Source of the DNA: Chloroflexota bacterium
GTDB taxonomy: Bacteria > Chloroflexota > Anaerolineae > Anaerolineales > Villigracilaceae
Direction of reading: 5' to 3'
DNA length: 64,000 nt
Assembly (NCBI GenBank): GCA_016235425.1
Contig: JACRLC010000015.1
Location: forward strand, 78,607 to 142,606
Shown: positions 1-8,898 of the stretch, in pieces
How the letters are laid out: the number at the start of each line of letters is the position of its first letter
Numbering within the stretch: position 1 is the first letter of the stretch
Program-made: the position numbers and the translations under genes
Notes under the pieces: model-generated
Told to the model about the DNA's origin: nothing
Databases searched by the model: none
Seen by the model: only the letters and a program-made list of their open reading frames with translations

Positions 1-1
1 C

Positions 2-391
2 GGCGCAGAAATTTCAGTTTATTCATCGTTGCCGGAACAAATCGATATCTGGTTCAAGGCCTACCATAAAGCTGAAGAAATGTGCGGAACCGCAGAAGAG
101 CATCGCAAGCCACTGTTGCCGAAAGAAGTGAATTATCTGGATTCGTATGTTCGTGGTGTTTATGCGCGCCGCGATCTTGCAGAAGGCGAGACCCTGACCG
201 AAGAAGATATATATCTGGCCATCCCATTACAAAAAGGGCAGCTCTCCACGCGCGAGTTGATGCTTGGTCGTTATGGACACAAATTGATTCAAGCCTGTGC
301 CAAAGATAATCCCGTCACGATTGATATGATTGATACGCCCTACGCACACAACGAAGAACTGCGGAAAAGCATCTACAACCGCGGCCTGTAG
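2..391 (+). CDS. NeuB-family synthase, C-terminal SAF domain (5' partial)
   Basis: The reading frame is open to the left edge, so only the last 129 or so residues are present. The visible part contains a SAF (antifreeze-like) domain: YVRGVYARRDLAEGETLTEE, then an LGRYGHKLIQACAKD stretch. In sialic acid synthases and related enzymes this domain closes the active site of the partner subunit. The missing N-terminus would be the TIM barrel that condenses phosphoenolpyruvate with an aldose to give a 3-deoxy-2-ulosonic acid. The gene is followed after 22 bases by an SDR gene and then a sugar phosphate cyclase gene, so it is probably part of a glycan or cyclitol biosynthetic operon. Sugar specificity cannot be told from this fragment. 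Confidence 0.75.
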   Translation, partial: GAEISVYSSLPEQIDIWFKAYHKAEEMCGTAEEHRKPLLPKEVNYLDSYVRGVYARRDLAEGETLTEEDIYLAIPLQKGQLSTRELMLGRYGHKLIQACAKDNPVTIDMIDTPYAHNEELRKSIYNRGL

Positions 392-413
392 GAAAAGAAG
401 CAGGATCTGGTTC

Positions 414-1085
414 ATGCAGAATAATTACACTGCCCTGGTTACCGGAGCATCACGCGGTATTGGACAAGCTATCGCCCATCAGCTTGCAACAGATGGTTGC
501 ACAGTTCTGGCTCCTACACGTGCCGAAATGGATCTTGAGTCTGGCGTGTCAATTAACTCTTACCTCTCTTCGTTGAGTCGGCATGTTGATATCCTCGTCA
601 ATGATGCTGGCATTAATCGTATTGCCCTGTTGGATGATATCAAAGATCGGGATGTTCAAGACACGTTACAGATCAATTTGATTGCCCCCTTCAGGTTAAT
701 TCAAGCTGTTTCACCTGGCATGCGCGAGAATAGATTTGGGCGCATTGTCAATATAAGTTCCATATGGAGCGTGGTAAGCCGGGCAGGCCGCACCAGTTAC
801 AGCATGAGCAAGACAGCCATCAACGGGATGACGCGTTCCCTGGCAGTTGAATTGGCTCCTTTCAATATTCTGGTTAATGCCGTCGCCCCGGGCTATGTGC
901 TGACAGATCTAACACGACAAAATAACTCCGAGGCAGAGCTCGATAAAATCAGCAAAACCATTCCAGCCCAGCGTCTGGCTGATCCTGTCGAAATTGCAAA
1001 TGTAGTGGCGTTCCTTTGTTCCGACAAGAATACTTACCTAACCGGGCAAACCATTCTTGTAGATGGAGGTTATTCATGTCTGTAA
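414..1085 (+). CDS. SDR family oxidoreductase
   Basis: A 223-residue classical short-chain dehydrogenase. The cofactor motif TGASRGIG is at residues 11-18, a variant NDAG replaces NNAG, and the active-site Ser-Tyr-Lys appears as NISS and YSMSK. The C-terminus ends in TGQTILVDGGYSCL, typical of FabG-like enzymes. The ATG at 414 is chosen because AGGA lies 8 bases upstream; the frame also opens further upstream, but that part has no domain homology and overlaps the previous gene. It overlaps the next gene by 10 bases, which suggests translational coupling. The likely role is NAD(P)-dependent reduction or oxidation of a sugar or cyclitol intermediate; the substrate is unknown. Confidence 0.88.
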   Translation: MQNNYTALVTGASRGIGQAIAHQLATDGCTVLAPTRAEMDLESGVSINSYLSSLSRHVDILVNDAGINRIALLDDIKDRDVQDTLQINLIAPFRLIQAVSPGMRENRFGRIVNISSIWSVVSRAGRTSYSMSKTAINGMTRSLAVELAPFNILVNAVAPGYVLTDLTRQNNSEAELDKISKTIPAQRLADPVEIANVVAFLCSDKNTYLTGQTILVDGGYSCL

Positions 1086-2152
1086 ATCTTTCGATCCATT
1101 CGAACATTCGCGATTATGAGGTTTACATGGAGCAATCACCGGATTTCGTGGATGCCTTGGCATCTTATCCACAGGCTTGCTTTGCAATTGATGAGAACGT
1201 TTGGAGGATTTACGCCGGGACCTTGCTTAAAAACCTGCCTGAAAAGGATATCATTGTCGTTCCTATTAGCGAAGATCGAAAGAATTTAAATACCGTCCAG
1301 GAATTATATGATCGGCTCGTTGAACGCCCTGCAAAGCGAAACTTAACACTGATTTCCATTGGAGGCGGCATCCTTCAGGATGTTTCAGGGTTCGCCGCTT
1401 CAACGATTTACAGAGGCATAAACTGGATTTACGTTCCGACCACGCTCCTGGCACAAGCAGACAGTTGCATCGGCAGCAAAACATCTCTCAACTACAAAAA
1501 ATATAAAAACCTGATCGGTACCTTCTTTCCTCCAGCACACATACATATTTACCCTGCTTTTCTGGCCACCCAATTGGATTCCGATTTCTACAGTGGCTTT
1601 GGGGAAGTTATAAAACTGCATTTGATGGGTGGAGATAAGAGTTTTCGAGAACTGGTGCAATACGCCCCCGAAGTGTTAAAACGCGAAACAACAGCTTTGC
1701 TCAGAGCAATCCAGCAATCTCTAAACGTCAAACTCAGTTACATGGCAGGCGATGAGTTCGACACGGGCCGCCGCAATTTATTGAATTACGGCCACGATTT
1801 CGGTCATGCGTTGGAAAGTACATCTGACTTCGCCGTGCCACATGGCCAGGCTGTTATCTTCGGCATGTTGGCAGCAAATCTGATTTCCAAAAAACGTGGG
1901 TTGCTTGACGAGAAAGTTGAAAGGGAAATTGCTGAGACCTTCCTGGTTCCCAGCATGGTTATTAAGCCATCCCTAAAAGCCCTTGAAATAGACGCAATGG
2001 TAAGTGCCATGAAAAAAGACAAGAAACGTACCGGCGATAAACTCGCACTTATCATGATGACAAATGACTTCAACTTCAAGCGCGTTAACGATTTAACATC
2101 TGATGAAGTTGCTGAGGCTCTTGTTATGCTTCAAAAGCACCTTCTGTCATAA
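1076..2152 (+). CDS. Sugar phosphate cyclase (3-dehydroquinate synthase superfamily)
   Basis: A 358-residue protein with the full DHQS signature: GGGILQDVSGFAAS (NAD binding), YRG, PTTLLAQADS, a lysine in GSKTSLN, KNLIG, a metal-ligand Glu in GEVIK, and metal-ligand His in LNYGHDFGHALE and PHGQAV. All expected metal and substrate residues seem present, so it should be active. The sequence departs from true AroB (GSKTSLN instead of GGKTAVN; no shikimate genes nearby). I therefore call it a sugar phosphate cyclase of secondary metabolism or glycan synthesis rather than the housekeeping enzyme. The ATG at 1076 has GGAGGT 5 bases upstream, inside the end of the SDR gene. It sits beside a NeuB-family gene whose product class (3-deoxy-2-ulosonic acids) resembles the natural DHQS substrate. 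Confidence 0.85.
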   Translation: MSVNLSIHSNIRDYEVYMEQSPDFVDALASYPQACFAIDENVWRIYAGTLLKNLPEKDIIVVPISEDRKNLNTVQELYDRLVERPAKRNLTLISIGGGILQDVSGFAASTIYRGINWIYVPTTLLAQADSCIGSKTSLNYKKYKNLIGTFFPPAHIHIYPAFLATQLDSDFYSGFGEVIKLHLMGGDKSFRELVQYAPEVLKRETTALLRAIQQSLNVKLSYMAGDEFDTGRRNLLNYGHDFGHALESTSDFAVPHGQAVIFGMLAANLISKKRGLLDEKVEREIAETFLVPSMVIKPSLKALEIDAMVSAMKKDKKRTGDKLALIMMTNDFNFKRVNDLTSDEVAEALVMLQKHLLS

Positions 2153-2161
2153 AGGATTATT

Positions 2162-3097
2162 ATGGGCAACAAGAAGACCATTAGTATTATCACCCCCTGC
2201 TTCAACGAGGAAGACAATATCCAGGAAATTTATGATCGCATTAAGCAGGTGATGGAAGGTTTCGACTACAACTACGAACACATCGTTATTGATAATGCGT
2301 CCACCGACCGTACCGTGGAACTGTTGCGCAGGCTGGCCGCACAGGACAAGCGCGTTAAGGTGATCATCAACACCCGCAACTTTGGCCACATCCGGTCACC
2401 ATATTACGCGTTGCTGCAGGCCAGTGGCGATGCTGTGATTGGTATAGCGTCTGATTTACAGGATCCCCCGGAGAAAATTCCAGAATTCATTCACAAATGG
2501 GAGGAAGGTTATAAAGTCGTGATCGGGGTCAAAACACACAGCCAGGAGTCGGGATTGTTTTACTTCCTGCGCTCTCTTTATTACCGTGTGCTAAGAAATC
2601 TTTCGGATGTTCATTTAATTGATAATTTCACCGGCTTTGGCTTATACGATCAGAGGGTGGTTGAGATACTGCGCAGTTTCAACGATCCCTACCCATATTT
2701 CCGCGGCCTGATAGCTGACATCGGCTACGATATAGCTGAGATCGAATTCACTCAACCACTCCGTAAACGGGGTATCAGCAAGAATAACTTTTACACACTC
2801 TATGACCTGGCCATGCTGGGCATCGTAAGCTATACCAAAATTCCTTTGCGGCTTGCCACCATGCTAGGCTTCCTCTCAGCGGCAGTCAGTTTTTTGGTTG
2901 GTTTGGTCTACCTGGTCTACAAATTGATTGACTGGCAGAACTTTTCCCTCGGACTGGCGCCCGTAGTCATTGGACTGTTTTTTTTGGGATCTGTACAGCT
3001 CTTATTTCTTGGCATTGTCGGGGAATATATCGGTTCCATTTACACTTTGGCAGTACGCCGCCCCCTGGTAATTGAAAAAGAACGAATCAATTTCTAG
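2162..3097 (+). CDS. Polyprenyl-phosphate glycosyltransferase, DPM1/GtrB/ArnC type
   Basis: A 311-residue GT2 protein. The N-terminal GT-A domain shows ISIITPCFNEEDN, a VIDNASTDRT nucleotide-binding turn, and a DLQDPPE motif in place of DxD, as is usual for dolichol/undecaprenyl-phosphate sugar transferases. Two membrane segments follow in the last 90 residues (near LATMLGFLSAAVSFLVGLVY and LAPVVIGLFFLGSVQLLFLG). It probably loads a sugar onto undecaprenyl phosphate at the inner face of the membrane. It starts 9 bases after the cyclase gene and overlaps the following flippase-like gene, so these genes look like one operon; the two membrane-related products may work as a pair. Confidence 0.9.
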   Translation: MGNKKTISIITPCFNEEDNIQEIYDRIKQVMEGFDYNYEHIVIDNASTDRTVELLRRLAAQDKRVKVIINTRNFGHIRSPYYALLQASGDAVIGIASDLQDPPEKIPEFIHKWEEGYKVVIGVKTHSQESGLFYFLRSLYYRVLRNLSDVHLIDNFTGFGLYDQRVVEILRSFNDPYPYFRGLIADIGYDIAEIEFTQPLRKRGISKNNFYTLYDLAMLGIVSYTKIPLRLATMLGFLSAAVSFLVGLVYLVYKLIDWQNFSLGLAPVVIGLFFLGSVQLLFLGIVGEYIGSIYTLAVRRPLVIEKERINF

Positions 3098-4121
3098 CGT
3101 GCTTATACACCCATCTCCCACCACTGCGTCGGACAAATCCGTGCTTAAAAACGATCAGCAGTTAAACAGCCGCCGCTCATCCTGGATGTTTTTATTTTCG
3201 TTTACTCTGGCAGTTGTGTTGCTGTACTTCACCCTGCGCGGCCTCGATTGGACCACTTTCTGGAACACCCTTAAAAGCGGTCATTACGAATTCCTTCTGT
3301 TGACTATCCCGATTGTATCCATTAATTACCTCATCCGCGCTTTGCGTTGGAGTATTTTCGTCCGTGCCGAGAAAAAAGTCCCTGTTCTCTCCGTATTCTG
3401 GGCAAACATGGTTGGCTATATGGGAAATGCCTATCTGCCTGCCCGTGCGGGTGAACTGTTGCGCTCGGCGTTTCTTGGGCAGAAAAGCGGTGCGGGAACA
3501 AGCTTTATTTTGGCGACCGCTTTGACGGAAAGAATCCTGGATGCAATTTCCCTGGTTATAATTGGCACCCTGTCTCTTCTCTGGCAGGGTCAAATCAACC
3601 CTGCACTTGTGAGCGCAGTTAAAGTCATTGCATTGATTAGTGTGTTGGGACTGGTCGTCATAATCGTAGCACCGCTTCAGGAAAGATTTATTCTCCTGAT
3701 TTTGGGCAAACTTCCCCTGCCCCTAAAAATATCTGGTAAGGTTTCAGATCAGGTCTCCCGTTTCCTTATCGGGATGCGTTCTCTGCAAAATCCCCGCAGA
3801 CTGCTTGCATTCATCCTATTGACTGCAGTCATTTGGCTTCTCGATGGCATCGCAAGTTCCATTGGAGCGCAGGTCATTTCACAGAGACTAAATCTGGGCC
3901 AGTCACTCATTCTACTCTCCGCTCTCGGTTTATCAAGCGCTATCCCTTCTACACCCGGTTACGTCGGAGTTTATCAATTTGTAGCAGTAATTGTACTTAC
4001 ACCATTTGGTTTTTCGCGTTCCGATGCATTGGCATATATTCTCATTAGCCAGGTGATTAATTATGTATTGGTCAGCATTTGGGGATTACTTGGCTTATGG
4101 CAGATCAATAAAATTAAGTAG
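3072..4121 (+). CDS. Flippase-like / lysylphosphatidylglycerol synthase TM-region family protein
   Basis: Up to 349 residues, with about eight hydrophobic segments from residue 38 on and the family pattern NYLIRALRWSIFVR followed by GYMGNAYLPARAGELLR. This belongs to the UPF0104/AglD-like group of integral membrane proteins, often found next to polyprenyl-phosphate glycosyltransferases and suspected of lipid-linked sugar handling. The start is uncertain: a TTG at 3072 overlaps the previous gene by 26 bases, and a GTG at 3099 follows directly after its stop codon. Neither has a strong ribosome binding site. It is the last gene of the first operon. Confidence 0.85.
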   Translation: MKKNESISSVLIHPSPTTASDKSVLKNDQQLNSRRSSWMFLFSFTLAVVLLYFTLRGLDWTTFWNTLKSGHYEFLLLTIPIVSINYLIRALRWSIFVRAEKKVPVLSVFWANMVGYMGNAYLPARAGELLRSAFLGQKSGAGTSFILATALTERILDAISLVIIGTLSLLWQGQINPALVSAVKVIALISVLGLVVIIVAPLQERFILLILGKLPLPLKISGKVSDQVSRFLIGMRSLQNPRRLLAFILLTAVIWLLDGIASSIGAQVISQRLNLGQSLILLSALGLSSAIPSTPGYVGVYQFVAVIVLTPFGFSRSDALAYILISQVINYVLVSIWGLLGLWQINKIK

Positions 4122-4515
4122 CTCTCTGCCATTGTTATCAAGCGCCCTAAATTTTCTGCTGATTGCCGGTGTTAGTGTAGTTTCTTGCTAAACGGTTGAA
4201 CGACAAAACGGTCCTTCCAGCAGGTGCAAGCAGCACTCACACCGCACAACCGTCCTCGTTCCAAGCATTTCAGAGTTTGAGTCTTCGCTGTCCACTGTCT
4301 ATGCCATTATGTATGTACTTGTGTTCTTTGTATTTAAAAATTTTCATCCTGGACTCACTCTGTGTTCTCCGCAGGCTCTGCAACAAAAAGAGAAGCCTGC
4401 GAAATTGTCCGCTCCCGGAGTGATAATTGCATGATCATATTCTACATAATATCCTGCACGGAAAATCAGGGAAAAATCTAAACAAAATTGTAAGTTGTCC
4501 CCTCTCTTCGCACGC
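4122..4515 (+). other. Non-coding stretch
   Basis: I see no convincing gene, RNA or clear hairpin here. The few short open frames have no domain signal or ribosome binding site. It separates the first operon from the next GT2 gene. Confidence 0.5.
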
Positions 4516-4555
4516 TTGACGGCGGGAACATCCATCGCGTATATCAAGGTAGAAT
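4516..4555 (+). promoter_or_regulatory. Candidate promoter, possibly for a leaderless transcript
   Basis: TTGACG (4516-4521) is followed after 18 bases by TATATC (4540-4545). Independently, TAGAAT at 4550-4555 lies 6 bases before the GTG start at 4562. That is the spacing expected when transcription starts at the start codon itself. No Shine-Dalgarno sequence is visible before the GTG, which agrees with a leaderless or near-leaderless message. Confidence 0.5.
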
Positions 4556-4561
4556 AGCCCT

Positions 4562-5620
4562 GTGACTCAACCCCTTATCTCCGTCATCATCCCTGCTTAC
4601 AACCACGCCTCATTCATCGCCGAAGCGGTCTGCTCGGTGACCGATCAGGATTATCCCAGCCTTGAATTGATCGTCGTTGATGACGGCTCAAGCGATGATA
4701 CTGCGGATCGAGCCGAAGGCACGTTGAAAGGGCATAAAATCCCGTTTCAGATCGTGCGCCAATCCAATCAGGGCGCTCATGTTGCCATCAATAATGGGAT
4801 TGCACTGGCGCGTGGAGAATGGATTGCCATTCTCAATTCAGATGACAGATTCTCCCCCTTCCGGATTGCCAGGCTTCTTGACCATGCGGCCCGGACCAAA
4901 AGCCGCTTTGTTTTTTCGGGCATTGCTCATGTTGACGATGCCGGGAATCCCCTGCCTGCCTCGGCACCGCACGTTTATTATTACCGGCGTGCCTTGCAAA
5001 GCAGGGAGCTGTATCCCACCCCCAATTTCGAGTTTCTGCGGCATCAATATGCGCTTTCCACCGGGAATTTTTTCTTCCATCGTTCGCTGACGGAACAGGT
5101 TGGGCCCTTTCGCGATCTAAAAATCTGCCATGACTGGGATTTCATCCTGCGTGTCCTGCTCGTTGAGGAACCAGCCATGCTGGATGAGCCGCTCTATGAG
5201 TATCGCGTTCACGAGAACAACACAGTCCGCCCGGAAGTGAACGACCTGCGTTTTCAGGAAATGGACACGCTCCTTTCCAGTTATCTGCAAAATGCCGAGA
5301 ACGCTTCCAATGCCCTGGCTCCCTGTTACAAAAACTGGGGAATCTATTGGCGGCATTTTCTCACCCATGAGATGATTTTCGGTTATTTGCCGAAGACGGC
5401 CATTGCTATTAAGCAAATCATGGATGCGTCCCCTGCACAAAAGGATGCCCCACTTAAACAGGACATGCTCGCAAATGCGCTTGCGAATTCACATCAAAGG
5501 ATTCGAGCGCTTGATGAAAAGTTATCGGTCATGGAAAAGCAGGCCGCTGAAAGTAAACTGGGACGTAAAAGCAGCCTGTCAAGAATAAAAAATCTGCTCA
5601 GACGCTACTGGCGGTACTAA
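4562..5620 (+). CDS. GT2 family glycosyltransferase
   Basis: A 352-residue cytoplasmic GT-A glycosyltransferase. The N-terminus PLISVIIPAYNHASF, the LIVVDDGSSDDT turn and the DxD-like NSDDRF motif are clear. The acceptor region contains ICHDWDFILRVL, the ED/HDWD-type motif of rhamnosyl- or galactosyl-type GT2 enzymes. The last 80 residues are charged and probably helical. It starts with GTG, stands alone between a long non-coding stretch and a strong terminator, and is probably transcribed by itself. Acceptor and donor sugars cannot be predicted. Confidence 0.88.
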   Translation: MTQPLISVIIPAYNHASFIAEAVCSVTDQDYPSLELIVVDDGSSDDTADRAEGTLKGHKIPFQIVRQSNQGAHVAINNGIALARGEWIAILNSDDRFSPFRIARLLDHAARTKSRFVFSGIAHVDDAGNPLPASAPHVYYYRRALQSRELYPTPNFEFLRHQYALSTGNFFFHRSLTEQVGPFRDLKICHDWDFILRVLLVEEPAMLDEPLYEYRVHENNTVRPEVNDLRFQEMDTLLSSYLQNAENASNALAPCYKNWGIYWRHFLTHEMIFGYLPKTAIAIKQIMDASPAQKDAPLKQDMLANALANSHQRIRALDEKLSVMEKQAAESKLGRKSSLSRIKNLLRRYWRY

Positions 5621-5735
5621 CAGCTTGATGCGGGCATTGATGATGTGGTTCGTTTTTCCGCGCGTGTCTGGCGTTCATTCCCCAATGAAGATTTTCGTGA
5701 GTTTATTCTTTTCTGCGCGACACCCAGGATTCTCC

Positions 5736-5777
5736 AGCCAAAAAGGCGCGTCAGGTGATCTCCGCGCCTTTTTGGCT
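5736..5777. terminator. Bidirectional rho-independent terminator
   Basis: A perfect 15-base-pair stem (5736-5750 with 5763-5777) and a 12-base loop. The stem ends carry A5 on one side and T5 on the other, so it can act on both strands. It lies between the plus-strand GT2 gene and the end of the minus-strand ribF gene, where convergent transcripts meet. Confidence 0.88.
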
Positions 5778-5871
5778 TAGCCCAAAGCCGGGTGACTTCG
5801 GACTCCATTTCTGAGATGTTTTACGGATACATATGGCTTTGCAGGATTGGCAGATCCAGCAGAGCCCGGAG

Positions 5872-6789
5872 CTACCTCAAAATTTCGCGTGTGTGAGCGA
5901 TGTCTGCGTGGATTTGCTTGACGAGCGCATCCACTGAATCAAATTTCAACTCATCGCGCAGGCGTGTTACGAATTCGAGTTTCACTTCTTTGCCGTAAAT
6001 ATCGCGGTTGAAATCGAGAATGTGCGGTTCGACGTTCGGCGTTTGTTTATCGGGGGTGAAGGTGGGGTTGATGCCGATATTCGTGGCGGCCATGAATCTT
6101 TCGTCCTCAAGCCAGGCCCAGCAGGCGTAAATGCCGAATGCCGGGATGGCTTTTTGTTTGGGATAGTCAATGTTGGCGGTGGGGATGTTGATCCGGCGTC
6201 CGCGTCCGTCACCGTGGATGACGGGGCCGCGCAGGCTGTAGTTGTGTCCGAGCAGTTGGGCGGCTTCGGCCACGTTGCCCGTGGCGACGAGTTTGCGGAT
6301 TTCGGTGGAGGAGATTACGCCGCTTTCGTCGCTGACTGCTTCGACCACTTCAACGCCGTAATTCAGTTCTTTGCCGATCTCAGTTAAGCGCGCGGCGTTG
6401 CCTTCGCGTCCCCTGCCAAGGGCGAAGTCGTAACCGATGAGCAGGTGTTTGAGGCCGAGTCGCTCCGTCAGCTGGGACATGTAATCCATGGCGGAGACAG
6501 TTGACAGGTCCCGCGTGAAGCGTTGTGTGATGACGGCGTCCACTCCAAGCGCGGCGAGCAATTCTGCGCGTTCGTCGGGAGTGGTCAGGCATCGAATGTC
6601 ATGCCCGCCGAGGACGATTGCCGGGTGCGGGTCGAAGGTTAAAACGACAGCAGGCGCGCCGTTTGCATGTGCGCCTGCTGTGAGTTTGTTGATGATCTCG
6701 CGATGGCCGCGATGTACGCCGTCGAAAACGCCGATGGTCAGCCACGCGTTTTGAAGGTTGACTTCTTCGAGGAAGCGGTAATGTCGCAT
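5872..6789 (-). CDS. ribF: Bifunctional riboflavin kinase / FAD synthetase
   Basis: A 305-residue enzyme converting riboflavin to FMN and then FAD. The N-terminal adenylyltransferase domain shows GVFDGVHRGHREII, LTFDPHP and the SSTEIR motif. The C-terminal flavokinase domain shows GDGRGRRINIPTANI and ends near the usual length for the family. It is the last gene of the minus-strand nusA-infB-truB cluster, 53 bases after truB. A small dispersed hairpin lies in that gap. No FMN riboswitch is apparent. Confidence 0.95.
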   Translation of the reverse strand: MRHYRFLEEVNLQNAWLTIGVFDGVHRGHREIINKLTAGAHANGAPAVVLTFDPHPAIVLGGHDIRCLTTPDERAELLAALGVDAVITQRFTRDLSTVSAMDYMSQLTERLGLKHLLIGYDFALGRGREGNAARLTEIGKELNYGVEVVEAVSDESGVISSTEIRKLVATGNVAEAAQLLGHNYSLRGPVIHGDGRGRRINIPTANIDYPKQKAIPAFGIYACWAWLEDERFMAATNIGINPTFTPDKQTPNVEPHILDFNRDIYGKEVKLEFVTRLRDELKFDSVDALVKQIHADIAHTREILR

Positions 6790-6792
6790 AAC

Positions 6793-6837
6793 GTAGTAAT
6801 GGCTTCAGCCATTCCAAGCGACTGAAGTCGCCACTAC
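6793..6837. repeat. Short dispersed hairpin between truB and ribF
   Basis: An imperfect palindrome whose arms begin GTAGT on each strand and share the core GCTTCAG/CTGAAG. It resembles the short REP-like elements common between genes in many bacteria. It could also influence mRNA stability inside the operon. Confidence 0.55.
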
Positions 6838-6842
6838 ACGAG

Positions 6843-7769
6843 TTATTCTGACGTGAAGAAGACTTTTTTAGGCTGCCATTCGGGGGAACCGTCTTCGCCC
6901 TGGGCTTTTACCATGAGCGCGACCAGTTCACCTTGCGTGCTGACGCCGCGTACTTTTTCGTGTTCCAAATCTGCCTCTTTGGCTTTGACGCGGTGGCCGT
7001 GGCGTACTCCCTCGACTTCATCAGGGTTGAGTTCAACCGCAGGCCAATCGCCGAGCGCCTCGGCGGCAGGGATGAGGAATTGATACCAGTTGCCGGCGTG
7101 GAAGGCTTCCTGCAATTTGCGAAGCGGTGTGGCATCGCGCAGGGAGAAGCGTCCGCTTTTGGTGCGGCGCAGGCCGACGAGGTACGCGCCGCAGCCGAGT
7201 TTTTCGCCGAGGTCATTGGCAAGCGAACGGACGTATGTGCCCGACGAGCAATGCACGTCAATGACGACTTCGGGAGGCGCCCATTCGAGCACTTCCAAAT
7301 GATGAACGGTGATCTTGCGCGGGGCCAGGTCCACTTCTTCACCCTGGCGCGCCATTTCGTAGGCTTTGCGTCCCTGCACTTTGACTGCGGAGTAGGGCGG
7401 GGGGGTCTGTTCGATTTCACCGACGAAGGTTTTGAGCACTTCTTCGAATTGGGCTTCAGTCACGTTGATGGGAGTTTCCGCGCGCGTGACCTTGCCTTCG
7501 GCATCGAAGGTGTCGGTTGTGCCGCCTAAACGGATAATGGCCTGATAACGCTTATCTGAAGCCGAAACGTATTCGCTAAGCCGCACGGCTGGGCCAACCA
7601 ATATCACCAGCACGCCTGAGGCGCGCGGGTCGAGTGTGCCTGTGTGTCCGGCGCGGCGCAGGCCGGTGCCATTACGAATGGCTTGCACGACATCGTGTGA
7701 AGTCATGCCGACAGGTTTGTCAACTACGAGCACGCCGGAGATGGCGTTTTTTATATCCTGACTATTCAT
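6843..7769 (-). CDS. truB: tRNA pseudouridine-55 synthase
   Basis: A 308-residue enzyme making pseudouridine 55 in the T loop of tRNAs. It has VVDKPVGMTSHDVV, the catalytic-Asp motif GHTGTLDPRASGVL, the YSAVKVQGRKAYEMAR motif and a CSSGTYVRSLANDLG motif. A C-terminal tail of about 70 residues follows the core and could be the PUA-like extension. It lies between nrnA and ribF in the conserved translation cluster. The ATG at 7769 is preceded by GGAGGAATT on the minus strand. Confidence 0.95.
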   Translation of the reverse strand: MNSQDIKNAISGVLVVDKPVGMTSHDVVQAIRNGTGLRRAGHTGTLDPRASGVLVILVGPAVRLSEYVSASDKRYQAIIRLGGTTDTFDAEGKVTRAETPINVTEAQFEEVLKTFVGEIEQTPPPYSAVKVQGRKAYEMARQGEEVDLAPRKITVHHLEVLEWAPPEVVIDVHCSSGTYVRSLANDLGEKLGCGAYLVGLRRTKSGRFSLRDATPLRKLQEAFHAGNWYQFLIPAAEALGDWPAVELNPDEVEGVRHGHRVKAKEADLEHEKVRGVSTQGELVALMVKAQGEDGSPEWQPKKVFFTSE

Positions 7770-7849
7770 GAGTTGAATTCCTCCTGAATCCTTTTCATTT
7801 TCTGATTATGACACATTTGTCTGAATTTGCAAGTAGGGATGTTATCCTA

Positions 7850-8812
7850 CTATACTCCTAACCCAAGCATTTCCCGGGTCTTTTTGAGGACTTCCTTTTG
7901 GACTTCGTTCAGGCCGCCCTCTATATCTGCTCCCGCGGCCGCGGCATGACCTCCGCCTTTGAAGTGTTTCGCGATCGGCGAAACGTCCACGCCCAGCTCC
8001 AGCGCGCGCCACGAAATCTTAACGTGGTTATCGCTTTGTTCCACGAATACCATGCCGACTTTATTGTTATCGATGGCGGAAATCATATTGATGAGATCTG
8101 CGTCGTCGTTGCCTCCATAGCCCGTGGCTTTGCGGTCTGCGAGTGTGAGTGTTCCCCAAACGATTCCGTTCCTGCTTTCAAGGCTGGAAAGCCCTGCGCC
8201 CCAGTACTTGGCGGCTGGAAATGACTTCTTGATCAGCGCGCGCATGTAAATGTCCGGCATATCCACGCCTGTTTCCATCAGGGCTGCGGCCTGTCTCAAT
8301 GCTTCGGGAGTGGTGTTGGAGGTTCGGAAGCCAAGCGTATCGGTGACGATGCCGGTGAGCAGGGCGGCGGCGATGGGTTTCGTGATCTCCAATCCCCATT
8401 CGGGCAGGTGGTTCGTGAGAATCGCGGACGTGGCGACTTCCTCCGCCTCGATGAGGTTGATCGTGCCGAATTTTTCGTTGGTTACGTGATGGTCAATGTT
8501 GATATCGGGCTGGCCGAAGTTTTCAAAGACTTTCCCCACACGCTTGAAATCGGCGCAATCCACGGTGATGAAGAGGTCGCGGTCTCCTTCCGGCTCCTTT
8601 TTGATCTGCTCGCTTCCCTCCAAGTGCTTGAACGAGGATGGCACTCCGTCTGCCAGGACCATTTGCACGGATTTTCCCGCATTTTGCAATGCCAGCCCCA
8701 ACCCAAGCAACGATCCAATCGCATCACCGTCCGGGCGCACGTGTGATGCGACGACAATTTTATTCGCGGCGGCCAGCTTTTCGGTTATGGCCCCATTCAG
8801 TGCTTTATCCAT
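7850..8812 (-). CDS. nrnA: DHH-family phosphoesterase (oligoribonuclease / pAp phosphatase)
   Basis: A 320-residue DHH/DHHA1 protein. The metal site shows SHVRPDGDAIGS, VDCAD and NIDHHVTN. The C-terminal DHHA1 domain has the substrate-binding GGGHAAAAG motif. This family degrades 2-5-nucleotide RNA fragments and removes the 3' phosphate of pAp. The position between rbfA and truB is the common one in Gram-positive and Chloroflexi genomes. pAp is also the by-product of PAPS-dependent sulfotransferases, of which six are encoded later in this window, so the enzyme may have extra importance here; that link is my inference. Confidence 0.93.
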   Translation of the reverse strand: MDKALNGAITEKLAAANKIVVASHVRPDGDAIGSLLGLGLALQNAGKSVQMVLADGVPSSFKHLEGSEQIKKEPEGDRDLFITVDCADFKRVGKVFENFGQPDINIDHHVTNEKFGTINLIEAEEVATSAILTNHLPEWGLEITKPIAAALLTGIVTDTLGFRTSNTTPEALRQAAALMETGVDMPDIYMRALIKKSFPAAKYWGAGLSSLESRNGIVWGTLTLADRKATGYGGNDDADLINMISAIDNNKVGMVFVEQSDNHVKISWRALELGVDVSPIAKHFKGGGHAAAAGADIEGGLNEVQKEVLKKTREMLGLGV

Positions 8813-8898
8813 ATTCTTTGTTGTCTTCTCCGTTAATTTTTATCACACAATAAATCCTGGTTGTGAATTATTTGTGGATGTCTCGTGTGTTTTGGCTG

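Noticed and set aside
1076..2152. Housekeeping aroB
   Set aside because: Active-site residues agree, but the GSKTSLN variant and the NeuB/SDR/glycosyltransferase context point to another sugar phosphate cyclase. A shikimate role is not excluded by sequence alone.
6790..6842. FMN riboswitch before ribF
   Set aside because: Only a short palindrome is present; it is far too small for the RFN element and lies inside the operon.
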